Positions 22,560 through 33,387 are shown, counted from the stretch's first letter. The stretch is 64,000 nucleotides of DNA from Neoceratodus forsteri (GCA_016271365.2 CM057456.1:659893501-659957500); one strand, 5' to 3'. Program-made: numbers and translations. Notes: generated by a model from the sequence alone, not told the origin.

Positions 22560-23022
22560 GGGGTTGAAGAAAGCGCCTTCTGGAGGAACCAGAAAACTTT
22601 ATTTTCACAGGAGACCACCAGAGGATGCTCCTCATATTCTAGACTCAAAAATTCAAATGCCTGGGAAAGCATGTAACAGACTGCCAGGCTGGCTGCACTC
22701 TAAGATTTCTGTATCCGTAGAAAGGTCATGGCAGACCACTGATCAATAAAAGAAAAAAAAAAATTTCTTTTCACCAGATCCTCTGGGTATCGCTAGGGAT
22801 GTCATGGCAGACCACCAGCACTCTGCAAGAAGCCGCCCCACAGCTGGGTGTGCTCAAGGAGTACACACTATATGAATCTCAGAATCCAGCACTACCAAGT
22901 ACCGCACAAGACAATAACGCAAAATGTATGTCAAAAAAAGATTGCAGTTTACTAATACAGCAGTATAAACAAATGGTGAAAACCATTGATAGCACAGGCC
23001 AGGAGGGCAAGGCAGAGCCTCA
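22560..23022 (+). pseudogene. Penelope-like element fragment (PLE-3)
   Basis: The + frame 22799-23026 contains E-S-Q-N-P-A-L-P-S-T-A-Q-D-N and CMSKKDCSLLIQQYKQMV. It is the same protein segment as on the minus strand at about 28200-28330 (E-S-Q-N-P-T-L-P, CMSKKDCSFLIQQYKQMV). The piece is an N-terminal RT segment of a second copy in opposite orientation, ending abruptly at about 23010. Confidence 0.75.
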
Positions 23023-23026
23023 CTGA

Positions 23027-23062
23027 CCTCTACCGGTTTCGCAGTAGCCTCTTCAGGAAGTG
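23027..23062 (-). ncRNA. Hammerhead-ribozyme-like core (minus strand)
   Basis: On the minus strand the order is CTGAAGA (23056-23050), ggctactgc, GAAA (23040-23037), ccggtagag, then gtc. This matches the hammerhead order CUGANGA, stem II, GAAA, stem III, GUC. Stem II is short (gc/gc). It lies next to Penelope fragments, whose terminal repeats are known to carry such ribozymes. Confidence 0.5.
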
Positions 23063-23401
23063 TCCCACGGGTGCAGTGGTAATCAATTTAAAGCACAGTC
23101 TTAAAGGGGCAGTGCAAAATTCTAATAGGCCAAAAAGCCATCAATGCATAAGTGTAGTATAGTTTTAAACTTGCAAAATAACAACATTCTATCCAACATA
23201 CACCCCAAATCTCTTACATCAACATTGCTCATTAAGAGCTCATAGTTTATAAAAAAAATGATACCAATTAGTGAAATAGAAAAAATTAAATAAAACAAAA
23301 TAAACAAGAATATAATACAGGGAATAATAACAATACTAGGGACTTACAACCCTCACAAAATTCAGACTACGGGGAATCTGAGCAAAAAAATGGGTAAAAT
23401 A

Positions 23402-23402
<1 letters not shown>

Positions 23403-23445
<43 letters not shown>
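23403..23445 (+). repeat. (TA)n microsatellite
   Basis: About 20 AT/TA units. Confidence 0.97.
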
Positions 23446-23448
<3 letters not shown>

Positions 23449-23760
23449 GGAATCTTAGACTACTTAATCAGGTTATGTGCTCAGAACCATTCTTGGGACC
23501 AAATAATTCTAGACCAAATCTATGGTCATGGATACTAAATAATAATAGTAATAATATATAATTCTTTTAAACAATGGCTACTCCCTAAACACTAACAGGT
23601 GTGTAATAGCAGAAAAATGTGTGCAAATCTGACATTAACTGTTTCCTAAACATAAATAGATATGTATAATCCCAAACAGCAAAAGGAAAAAAAGCCAGCA
23701 CAAAGACTTGCACTTACTTTTATGACAATTTATTTAGTGCAATTCTGATAAAGTAGATAG

Positions 23761-24884
23761 TGTCAGAACCCCACTCAGCCGGTCAGGCACTCTGCTCCCA
23801 CAGTGCCAACCTCCAAGTGCAGTATTGTGAACAGTTAACAGAACAGGGTAACCCTCCTGTCTGTTTTGTGGGTTCGAATCAACCTTTGGTCTCAAGTTCT
23901 TGGAGGGATTCAAACTGTGAACCTCTTGCTAGCGTATCCAATGTTCAGGCTCAGATAATTCTGCTCTTCGGGAGATGCCAGATATCTTTCGTCTATGGGC
24001 ACCTAACCAGGTGTACAAAATGTACCCTTAAACACACTATGAAAGACCTCAGAATAAACTCTTACCTTTTCACAGTTTGGTGTTACCATTAAGCTATGCA
24101 AGGGTCACTTTAACCATATATGCTTCACTCATCAACTAAAGAATTTCAAAGGCACACCAAGTAATCTCTAAAATGAGATGTTTACTTAAAAATAGATAAA
24201 AATGTAAAATGTAAATACAGAACAATATATCACAAAACCATACAATCTTTTAAAAGAATAAGGTTAAAAGTGCAAATTCCTACCAATAATACACTTAGAC
24301 TTGCCTAGCTAATGTATTCTTATATTTTCACAGTGTTGAAAGATGTTTTAGTTTTCAGAGTCCAAACGTGTGTGTGTGTGTGTGTGTGTCTAAAGGACAG
24401 TCACAGCATAATTAAAACAACTGTCTTGAGCTTGCCTTCTCCATGATGTCACCCAGCTCCTCCTCTGTTTATTAAAAATTATACAAACCGGATGTCTTAT
24501 CATTCAGAAGGTGACATCAGCAAAAACTAGTTTCCTCATGACCCCTTTGAGCTAGTGTGTCTTTTCCAGTATCTTCTTTCATCCATGAGCAGTTTCCTCT
24601 CTCAGGGACATCAAAGGACCTTTTATGACTTCGCACCACAGTGACATAACCTGTATTCTTCCTCTAAACATCATAAAAGTTTATGATTTTCCAGCCTAGC
24701 AGCTGGCAGCTACAATTAAGCTAGATAAACAGGAGATCCTTAATTTAGGTCTCTTTTAGCCTTTAATTATCTCCTGGCTTTTATCTTTTAGCTGAAACAG
24801 CATGTCTCATGAGAGACATGCAATAACACATTTTTATATTACAAATAGCTTAGATTAATCAGAACCAGCTGTCCAAGCATCACA
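23761..24884 (-). mobile_element. Solo LTR, copy a, with perfect 5-bp target duplication
   Basis: On the minus strand the sequence starts TGTGATGCTTGG (24884) and ends GGTTCTGACA (23761), so it has TG...CA ends. It is flanked by gatag on both sides (23756-23760 and 24885-24889). It is homologous end to end to the copies at 26344-27652 and 42468-44371. No internal retroviral or Gypsy protein lies next to it, so it is a solo LTR. A (GT)n tract sits inside at 24369-24390. The 5-bp duplication fits Gypsy or an endogenous retrovirus and cannot separate them. Confidence 0.85.
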
Positions 24885-24911
24885 GATAGCAGCAAACAAA
24901 CTCCCGACTGG

Positions 24912-24934
24912 TTTCGCCTATGTAGGCTTTTCAA
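24912..24934 (-). ncRNA. Decayed hammerhead-like motif at the PLE-2 end
   Basis: On the minus strand: tttgaaaa, a perfect stem gccta-ca-taggc (24927-24916), then GAAA (24915-24912), ccagtc, then ggga, which can pair with the tccc before the core. The CUGANGA box carries two changes, so it is probably dead. Confidence 0.4.
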
Positions 24935-25810
24935 AGGGATGATCCCAAACAGCTATCAAGATAAACAGCAATCAACAGTAAATACATGAAGCTGCATTCT
25001 AAACATGGAAAAAACATGTATGCACAATCAGATAGAATTATTGAAAGCCATAACCAGAGCTCAAAAAGAATCATGAGCTTCATAAGCTGTTTTTGAATGC
25101 ACACAAGTCCAAATATATGTCTAACTGCACATATACTGTATGTTCCTATATACACCACATTCAAATCTTCTCATCATTATTTCTTAAACAGAGACCAAAC
25201 TAATGTTCAGTCTACAGTCACCACCATACCTCTCAACCTATCTTCACCCAAATGTGTGACAAGATGTGTGACAACAGGACAAAATGTGTAACACATCATC
25301 AAACATGACACTGCAAGCTCAGGGCACTATGAAAATAAGTGTACTAATGTTTATAATGCTTGCTGATAATATAGCATCTTATAATGTTATTAATTTCTGT
25401 GTAAAAGTCTCAGTGGTCAATGGCTGATGTCACCTTAGTGTGGGACAGAGGGTTTCTGAGATATAAAATGAGTGACGTACCTCGTAATGTGTGACAGTTG
25501 AGAGGTATGGTCACCACAAAAACACTAAGATAAATTCGACAATATAATAATGACACATATGATCTCATTTGTGCAAATGCACAGTGAGATCAATACCATA
25601 GTTCAGGCCTGGTGTCCTAAGTGCGCCTAGGGTATATATCCAAAAAGATTCTTTCTCTGACAAAATGGCATTAACGTTACCACCCCGTGCCCCTATGAAT
25701 TCATTATCAATTCCTGTAAAGGAAAATCCATGGTGCTGGCAACTCCCCACCCCTTGTAAGTGCAAACTAAGGGCACTCTTACCATATTTAACCCTCACTG
25801 AACTAAGATG

Positions 25811-26343
25811 TCAACAAGTTCTGGTTTTTAAGAGGCGACTGGTCATTCCAACATAAAATGCCCCACATAAGCAAGTGGCCAGGTAAATGACATTGTTAGT
25901 GCTGCAAATAATAAAGTGTCTGTCAAAAGTCTGGGAATTGTTGGCCGAGGAAAAGGTTTTAGTTTTAAACACTACTTTACACTGTACACACTGTCCACAT
26001 TGGTAACATCCCTTAGGTGTAGGAATCCAGCCCATAGAATTGGGCTTTCTATAGGACAAAAACCTGTGGACTAAAGAGTCCTTCAGATTTTTCCCTTTCT
26101 TATATATCAATACCATGTGTAGTTGTTCATCCACCACTCCCTTTAAGGCTGGTTCAGTTGCTAAAATGTGCCGATGTTTCTGTAGGGTCTTTCTAACTTC
26201 CTCACTGTCTATACCATATTTGGTGATGAACAGAACCTTGTTTTGTACCGTGTTCTGCCTCTCCCTGTATTGCAACAGCTCCTGTCTTGGAACCTGGTCT
26301 ACCTGTTGTTGGACCCTATCCAAATATGTTATACTGTACCCTC
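25811..26343 (-). pseudogene. PLE-2 linker and GIY-YIG endonuclease
   Basis: The minus frame 26323-25811 (170 codons) starts within the linker (V-D-Q-V-P-R-Q-E-L-L-Q-Y-R). It then has the P-x-G-C-Y-Q-C-G-Q-C-V-Q-C cysteine knuckle and R-H-F-I-I-C-S-T-N-N-V-I-Y-L, and the GIY-YIG core V-I-Y-L-A-T-C-L-C and A-F-Y-V-G-M-T-S-R. The GIY position is occupied by V-I-Y. It breaks after K-T-R-T-C, and the remainder continues in another frame at 25798-25565. The C-x2-C and GIY-YIG order is that of Penelope elements of vertebrates. Confidence 0.85.
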
Positions 26344-27652
26344 TGTGATACTTGGCCAGCTGGTTATGATTGCTGTATGAGATTTGTAATATAAAAATAT
26401 AGTAGGTGATTGTCTCACATAAGACAGCCTGTGCTCATGGGTGACCCCCCCCCCCACAGGTTTCAGTGAAGCAGGAACCATTAAATAACTGACTGGGGGT
26501 TGCAGGAAGTAGGCTGTTGGTTAACTAGAATCTGCAGCTTATCCACTAGGTAGGGAAATGAGCAGACTGGGTGGGCCAAGTGGTCCTTATCTGCTGTCAA
26601 AGTCTATGTTTCTATGTTCTATGACTTACTTCAGAATGGCATTTTATTACCTTTCTATGATAATGCCTAGTCTCCTTGAAGTGGAAACGAAATGTGACTT
26701 TATGAGTCTCCAGGGGATGAGTCTAATAAACTTTTATGACGTCTTAAGAGGAAGAACATGTTATACCAACCTGGTGTTAAAAAGTTGTAAAACCCTTTGA
26801 ATCTGCCTTGGGAACAGGAAACCACACAAGATTAAAGAGAAAATGTTTAATCAAGGAGTCATATTTAGGAAGTGGAGGTTTTCCTGATGTCACATTATTT
26901 AATATATCTCCTGACAGGAAATCATTGTTTGTCTTTTTTTTTTCATTCTAAAAAGGAGGAGCTAGATGACTCACCAAGGGGTGGGGAGATGGAGTTGAAA
27001 TGTATCCTTGTAACTGGGGAATATGACATATCATTTTGGAACTCAAGAAAGACAGATCTCTTATATAACTTAAGCACTGTATAGAGGTAATACATTAGAT
27101 AGAAAAAGTCTGATTGTATTGTGGTAGGAGTTTGTTTTGTAGTTTTCCTTGTTTTTCTTTTATGTGATTGTGAGCTCTTTGATATATTGTTCTGTGTTTA
27201 CATTTTTCATGTTTTTATCATATTTTAGTAAAGTACTCTTTATTTTGAAAGACTGCCTGGGTCTGCCAGTTCTTTTTTGCATGTGACGTATAGAGGGTTA
27301 AGACTGACAAAAACTGTTCAAAAGCTTGATGGTGTTACTAAACTGGGAAAAGGTCAGAATATACCTAAGGTCTTTTATAGGGTTTTAAGGGTTTATTTTG
27401 GAAGTCTGGCTTGGTGCCCCTGGTGAAAGATTGCACCGCAATCCCCAAAGAGGGTACGTATCTGAGCCTGTACATTGGGTACGCTAGCATAAGGTTCACA
27501 GTTTGAATCCCCCCCAGAACTTGAAACTAAAAGTGATTCAGACCCAAAAGGTGACAGGAGGGTTACCCTGTCTGTTATCTGTTCACATTATTGCACTCTG
27601 AGGTTGGCACTGTGGGAGCAGAGGGCCTGACCTGCTGAGTGCGTCTGTGACA
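26344..27652 (+). mobile_element. Solo LTR, copy b, inside PLE-2
   Basis: Starts TGTGATACTTGG (26344) and ends GTCTGTGACA (27652). Flanks are ccctc and cccct, a degraded 5-bp duplication. It has a promoter-like tcttatataacttaag at 27057-27072 and agtaaagtactctttatttt, a likely polyadenylation region, at 27229-27250. It is about 185 bp longer than copy a because a CR1 3' end lies inside it at about 26437-26622. Confidence 0.85.
26437..26622 (+). mobile_element. CR1 3'-end fragment nested in solo LTR b
   Basis: Contains gcagactgggtgggccaagt, then ggtccttatctgctgtcaaa and tctatgtttctatgttctat, the 3' terminus shared with the CR1 pieces at 36340-36395 and, inverted, 48446-48560. Confidence 0.8.
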
Positions 27653-28357
27653 CCCCTTATCAATAAATCTCTGGTTTAGCTCTGTGCATCTCACATCGCA
27701 TGTTTCAAAACTCGAACCATTTTGTTTGACCCTATCAAACTGTGATTTAGGGATGTTGTTGATGGTTTGGCAGGGATGGCAACTGCTGGACAGCAGGAGG
27801 CTGTTTCAATCAGTTTCTTTACGATGTAGATCTGTAACCACTTCCCCATTGGGGCCCTTCTGTATATCCAGATCTAAAAAATGGATCCTTTCATTGGACT
27901 GATGTACAGTCAATCTAAGATTTTGACTGGATTGCTCCAGGAATTTCACAAAATCTTCCAGTTGTTCTGAACTTCCCCGCCACACCTTCAACACATCATC
28001 AATAAAGCGTTGCCAGAGATCAATAAGGCCATAAAATGGGTTTATTGTCTGATCATAAATAGTATCCTGCTCCCACAGGCCTAAATATAAAATTGCATAT
28101 GTGAGGGCAAACGTTGCCCCCATTGCAGTGTCCTTGTTTGTAAATCCCCCCCAGGACGCCCAAGATCTGGGTGGTGTCCCAGCCTGTGCTATCAGCATTT
28201 GTGAGGTTTGCACCATTTGCTTATACTGCTGTATTAGGAAACTGCAATCTTTTTTTGACATACATGTTGTATCGTTGTCTTGTGTGGTGGTGGGTAGTGT
28301 TGGATTCTGAGATTCATGTGGCAGACCACCAACCAGGTTCATACTGAGCACACACAA
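27653..28357 (-). pseudogene. PLE-2 reverse transcriptase part
   Basis: The minus frame 28357-27806 (183 codons, open) carries Penelope RT text. It includes A-M-G-A-T-F-A-L-T-Y-A, LYLGLWEQ, then the catalytic R-F-I-D-D-V-L in the Y/F-x-D-D position, then L-E-D-F-V-K-F-L-E-Q and I-H-F-L-D-L-D-I. The catalytic F-I-D-D is intact. The frame then shifts and continues as P-K-S-Q-F-D-R-V-K-Q-N-G and ends at the LTR insertion. RT of this kind copies RNA at the telomere-like 3' end of nicked target DNA. It is longer than any other clean transposon frame on this strand. Confidence 0.85.
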
Positions 28358-28631
28358 AGATTTGTAATCTGGGTGTCTTGAGCTTTCATTGCCCCAGTCC
28401 TGCTGCTTTCATTACTCCTGCAGCAAGAAAAATCCCACCTCACTTAACTTTGGAGTCCCTAACTATTGAGCCAGGGTGGCTCCTAGACTTCCTTTACTTC
28501 AGTAATGGGGTAGGTACGCAGCAAAGATGATTAGCTGAAGGGGCCTGTCCTGACTCTTCCCTACCTCTTGCTGAGTTAGCCACCCACACTGTAGTCCAAA
28601 AGGTAAGTTTTACCAGTTCCTTTGCAGTTAG

Positions 28632-29335
28632 AGTACAGCACAGGTTTGGCAGTCCACTTTATAATGGGGACATGGCAAATGTCTAGCAGTTTGCTTTGCA
28701 GTGAGGACATGGCTCAAGTCTGGCAGTTCGCTTTGCAATGGGGACATGGCACAAGTGTGGCAGTTCACTTTGTAATGGGGACATGGCACAAGTCTGGCAA
28801 TTCGTTCTGCACTGAGGACATGGCACCAGTCTGGCAGTTCGCTTTGCAGTGGGGATATGGCGCAAGTCTGGCAGTTCGCTTTGCAATTGGGACATGGCAC
28901 AAGTCTGGCAGTTTGCTTTGCAATGGGGACATGGCACAAGTCTGGCAGTTCGCTTTGCAATGGGGACATGGCACAAGTCTGGCAGTTCGCTTTGCAATGG
29001 GGACATGGCACAAGTCTGGCAGTTCGCTTTGCAATGGGGACATGGCACAAGTCTGGCAGTTCGCTTTGCAATGGGGACATGGCACAAGTCTGGCAGTTCG
29101 CTTTGCAATGGGGACATGGCACAAGTCTGGCAGTTCGCTTTGCAATGGGGACATGGCACAAGTCTGGCAGTTCGCTTTACAATGGGGGCACAACATAGGT
29201 TTGGCAGTTCAGATTTGTAGTTGGGGCATAACACAAATTCAGCAGTATGTTTGCAAAATAGGGCACAACACAAGTCTGGCAGTTTATTTTGCATACTGGG
29301 GCACAGCACAAGTTTGTTTGTAGTAGGCACTCCAC
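28632..29335. repeat. 37-bp tandem array, about 19 copies
   Basis: The unit is ggggacatggcacaagtctg followed by gcagttcgctttgcaat, period 37 (for example starts at 28921 and 28958). The central copies (28915-29180) are nearly identical and the edges drift. Because 37 is not a multiple of three and the unit has no stop, frames of 113-233 codons run through it on both strands. These are artefacts, not genes. More divergent related copies lie at 29340-29400, 29775-29880 and 30365-30490. Confidence 0.95.
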
Positions 29336-29399
29336 AGGGTTAGCAGTTCATTTTGAAGGCAAAACACAGCATTGGTAGTTCATCCAACCCCCTCTACCT

Positions 29400-30150
29400 C
29401 TCCCTTCCACTCCCCAACATGTTGCACGGAGCGAATTGATCCTCTCTCCCTCTCATTTACTGTACGGAGACCACCTTTTGCAAAGTCAGCTGCATCATGA
29501 ACATCATATACTGTTACGCCACTGTATTTATGTTGTGCACCTTCGCCTGTCCCTATAAATCTGCCTGTCGCACTTAAACTTGTAATATATGCTAATTATT
29601 GTAACTGTATTTACACTTGATATGTCAGATAATGCCAAACCTCTGTGTTCCATGTACTACAAGATGTCTGTGTACTGTAATCTCCCACTCCCCTCTCGTC
29701 GCACCTGGAAAGGAGCCTTGACTCTAAATACCTTTCCCAGTTATCAAATTTTATATAAATAATAAATACAAAGGTTGCCATTCAGGCCACCACACAGGGT
29801 TAACAGTTTGTTCTGATGGCAAAAGACAATATTGGCAGTTCGTTTTGCAATTCAGGCATCACATAGGGTTAACAGTTCATTTAAAACATTTTTTTTTATT
29901 TGTAATTTTTTGGTTTTGGGCCCCATTTTTTCCCTTACCCAGGACCCCGGCAGAGATGTACGTGCACATGCGTGGAGGCATACGAACACGCCGGGTACTG
30001 GCTCAGCCCTTCCGCCTCACCTCCCCTGGTTATTGCCGCCCCCGCCCACATTTCCCACTGACCTCCACCTGGTGGGAGCGGAACTATGGGGGGTGGGCAA
30101 TTACCCAGGATTGTGGAGCTGCCCTGCGCTGCTCAGTCCCACCTCCATTT
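29400..30150. other. Unassigned stretch with relic 37-bp units
   Basis: A block at 29480-29765, with tttatataaataataaataca at its end, has the look of a LINE 3' UTR. Degenerate 37-bp units flank it (ttggcagttcgttttgcaat at 29833). No gene seen. Confidence 0.4.
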
Positions 30151-30154
30151 TTGT

Positions 30155-30262
30155 CGCTACCTTGTGTGGTGGTGGTAGTGGATTCTGAGATTCATGGCAG
30201 ACCACCAACCAGGGTCACACTAAACACACACAGAGATTTGTAATCTGGGTGTCTTGAGCCTA
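30155..30262 (-). repeat. Second copy of PLE-2 RT 5' segment (direct repeat)
   Basis: The text ttgtgtggtggtggtagtgg, then gattctgagattcatg, gcagaccaccaaccagg and gatttgtaatctgggtgtct repeats 28280-28390 almost exactly and in the same orientation. The two copies flank the 37-bp array. Confidence 0.8.
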
Positions 30263-30499
30263 CGCTGGCTCCCCGACGACTCGGGGTCATTCCCAAATCC
30301 AGGTTGCCGTCATAGCGCAAGGTAAGGTGTCCAGCACCTCAGCCCTCAGCGCCACCGGGCCTGGGCATTAACGGTTCATTTTGAGGGCTAGACACAATAT
30401 TGGCAGTTCATTTTGCAATGCAGGGCACCACACATTGTTACCAGTTTGTTTTGAGGGTAAAAAACAGTATTGGCAGTTTGTTTTGCAGTTACCCTGATG

Positions 30500-31740
30500 C
30501 CCAATCCCACTGAATTGGCTACCAGAGGGTCTGTGCATCCCACCCTATGGGCAGCCTCACTAGGACCCTGCAGGTTCTAAGCCCACAACTGGGGAAAAGG
30601 CTGTGGCCACCACTATGGGCAGTTTTGAGGTGGGGAGTACCAACCCACCTATACGGCCTCGGCCACTTTGCTAGGCGCCACTTGGTGCAATTAATTGAAT
30701 TAGCTGAGAGAAAGAAAATAAAAAAGAACCTGCTTTGGATTGCCTAATAGGGCTACCCCGCCCCTTACTATGCCCTCTGGAAGCTAAATAACTTCAGTTA
30801 GGGGCCTGTGGTTCACAGCTCTGCTGTCTGGGCAGTCCCTGGACCTGGTGCATCGCTGGCCCCTCAGAGCCGCAGCTGCTTGCCTCTGCACTGTCCGGAG
30901 CTTTTTAAATATTGTTTTTGTAAAAAGGAGATCTTCTGGCAGTCAGCACCTGCCCAATGGTGCTGCCACTGACTCAGCCCTGACCTAGGTTGAAGTCCTG
31001 TAGAGGAGGAGTCAGCTGGCACTGCTGACTGAAGAGGGCTGGAGGTAGGAGGTCCTGACACTGGGGCCTTTGCTGCTGCTGGCACTCACTCCCACTGACT
31101 CCGGGACTGCTGCACTGACCCAACGACCTGCTGCTACCAATGAACTTGACCAGAGAGGAAGCACCAGTCAGAGTCAATGGGACCCACCTCAACCAGAGTT
31201 GAGCATTTTCCCTGGTCTTCAACACTCTCTGTGCCTTCTCCCTCACCAGTCCTGCTGCACAAATCAGTGATTGGCAAAAGCATCTCTTCTAATGCTCAGA
31301 GTTCTGATGCTTGACCCTTGAGCTTGAGCCACAGTGGCTCCAAGATTTGAATCTAGCCCACATGCTGGGCAGGGACAGCCGTCCCAGCGCATGACTTGCC
31401 TCTCCTTGTGCTGCCTGCTGAGGTGGGGGGGCCATAAAAGAGGCAGCATAGAAAAAAGAAAGAAGGAAAAAAAATGAGGGAAAAGAAAAATGGTTGTAAA
31501 ACATAGCCCAGGCTTGGGCATGGTGAGGAACTGTCTATTGTGCTAAATCTCTGCAGGGGAGGGAACACCAGCTGTAGGGGTACTGGCAAGGGACATACTG
31601 TGGTACTGGAGATGCTAAAGTGGGCAAAGTGCCCAAACCAGACACTTATTTTTGTTTCCTGGGCCCCCCTCCCCCACTCCATCCCCTAGGGTCCCTTAAG
31701 TAATTCTTTGTAGGGCTCCCAACTCTGAGGCACTATACTA
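30500..31740. other. Intronic stretch, unassigned
   Basis: No supported gene. Several 85-109-codon minus frames at 31264-31682 overlap a purine-rich tract (31443-31490) and show no domain. Confidence 0.4.
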
Positions 31741-31744
31741 TTGA

Positions 31745-32467
31745 TTGCATATGGACACTGAAAATGTGCACCATCACATCTGTCAGTCATTCCATGCTAC
31801 TAACAACATCTCTACGCTTGTCACCCACCTCTGTGTGCAGCTGGTATGCCTCATAGAGCATGCCACGTGCTGTTCGCAGCCTCTGCTGTTCCAGTGCTCG
31901 CAGCTCAGGATAGTTCACTGTCATCACCTGTCTGCCACTGATATGCAGAGCTAGTGCAAACTCATAGATCACTCTAGTGGGTCACTGTCGACCAGCTGTG
32001 TAAGGGGTGCCGACGCTGATAGTATGCTCTGTATTGGGTTGATAGATGCACAGTGAGACTTATGTTCTGTGTGCTGTTGAGGTGTCTGATGCCAGGGGTG
32101 ATCATGTCATGTCCTCTGTATTACTGCAGCCTCTTTCCTTAGGTGTGTCATTGTAACTACCATGACATGTTTGTAATGAGGACACTGGCATCTCAGATGC
32201 CATACTTGCTAACTGATGTTCACTTGGTGTATGTATCCTGCTCTATTGGCCTAGGAGTTTCACTGGCACTGGGGATGGAGAGGGGGATGCAGTTAATATA
32301 GTTGTTAGGTGTTACTGTGTCATCTTGTGTTGACCATTATTCTCCTGTTGGCAGTTGTGCCGCTCATTCCCTCTGGCCCAGGTGCTGCTCTGCTTGCACA
32401 GAATTGCCCAGCTGATCACCAGCCTGGCTATGCTCATCCACCTCCGCTGTGTCCTGTACTGATAATG

Positions 32468-32507
<40 letters not shown>

Positions 32508-33010
32508 TGTGCATATCATTAGCACAGTGTATGCAAGCAGTCTGTGTGACAGTCATTGCTTTTTGTTTATCACTATTCAGGGTGCATACACTGTTCTCCT
32601 TACCATCAATGTTCTGCCGGCTAAGGTGTTGGCAATGATCTCCTCAGTGGTGTTGAGTTCTAGTACCTCTTCGGGACTACCACCTTTGACTATCATTGCT
32701 TGCCTCAAGAGGGACAGTTTCCTCTTTACTCTGGCATGGGTGTCATACTATTTATGTTTTATGGCTGTGATTGTCCAGGGCTGATGGTGGCAGCATTGAT
32801 GGCTTTCTGTATCCCTCCCACACCTGCTGTTTATGAGCTGGTTACCTCTTGAGGGCACTGGAACAACCCAGTGTCTGGTAGTGGTGGCAGACCTCTGTGT
32901 CCAGTACTGCAGTCTCCTCTGTGGTGAAGTTTAGAGTCCATGCCCATTTCATTGACCCACGACCATGGCCCAAGGGCACAGTGTTTACAGGCTGTGCCAG
33001 TGCAGTGGGA
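31745..33010 (-). pseudogene. Harbinger-associated Myb/SANT-like protein relic
   Basis: Read on the minus strand, 33000-32750 gives N-F-T-T-E-E-T-A-V-L, E-V-C-H-H-Y-Q-T-L, Q-Q-V-W-E-G-Y-R and D-N-H-S-H-K-T in shifting frames. It is followed at 32735-32575 by V-K-R-K-L-S-L-L-R-Q-A-M and G-G-S-P-E-E-V-L-E-L-N. That order (trihelix start, H-Y-x-x-L, W-E-G, K-x-K-L-x-x-x-R-x-x) matches the Myb-like DNA-binding proteins encoded by PIF/Harbinger transposons. The 61-codon minus frame at 31972-31787 (Y-P-E-L-R-A-L-E-Q-Q-R-L, helical) could be its C-terminus. No DDE transposase is visible nearby. Moderate-to-low confidence. Confidence 0.45.
32470..32507 (+). repeat. (GT)n microsatellite
   Basis: About 18 GT units inside the Harbinger relic. 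Confidence 0.97.
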
Positions 33011-33350
33011 AACACGACGCTGGTACTTCATTCACTCTGATGCTGCTGCTGCTACTGTCTGTCATCTGTGGGAGTCTGACAGCATTTACAGGTCCCCTTT
33101 TGGCATTGTATCTGCATGGGGTGTTCTATCGCCTTATACGGTGGGGTAAAGGGGCATGGTGAATACACCACAGGGCAGGTATATTTCATGAGCACAGAGC
33201 TTCAAATGCCCAGTTGCACATGGTGCCTATCTGCTCACACTTTGTGACTACCACGATGCACAGTCGGCTTTGTGTGCAACAATTATTCCATCTTGTTCAT
33301 CAATTAGATTCATTTCTCAGTTTCTGGATAGTTATCCCATGACCCCTCCC

Positions 33351-33352
<2 letters not shown>

Positions 33353-33383
<31 letters not shown>
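33353..33383 (+). repeat. (CA)n microsatellite
   Basis: About 15 CA units, 100 bases upstream of the PKD exon at 33484. Confidence 0.97.

Positions 33384-33387
<4 letters not shown>

Larger units (their letters stand above)
24905..28400 (-). mobile_element. Penelope-like element (PLE-2), split by a solo LTR
   Basis: Read on the minus strand, the element starts with the RT at about 28357 and runs to 27653. There it is broken by an LTR, resumes at 26343 with the RT-to-endonuclease linker and GIY-YIG domain (to 25811), continues in a tail frame (25798-25565) and ends in a hammerhead-like motif at 24934-24912. The protein is continuous across the LTR: the last residues before it, R-F-I-D-K-G, join directly to Y-S-I-T-Y-L-D-R-V after it. 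This fixes the LTR boundaries. Confidence 0.85.

Noticed and set aside
21866..22672. Three overlapping minus ORFs of 100-136 codons.
   Set aside because: No domain, no splice context and biased base composition; no repeat family recognised. Left unassigned.
23866..23884. gggttcgaatcaac, a perfect-looking tRNA box B, taken as a tRNA gene or SINE.
   Set aside because: It lies inside solo LTR a, no cloverleaf can be drawn around it, and the matching place in copies b and c lacks the motif.
28622..29330. Long ORFs (up to 233 codons on +, 215 on -) over one interval.
   Set aside because: They are the 37-bp tandem unit read in each frame; all frames on both strands are open and the products are simple repeats.
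28632..29335. Regular array considered as CRISPR.
   Set aside because: The unit has no spacer of unique sequence and the context is a vertebrate intron; it is a plain minisatellite.
31264..31682. Minus ORFs rich in F, L and P (71-109 codons).
   Set aside because: Produced by a purine-rich tract read in antisense; low complexity.
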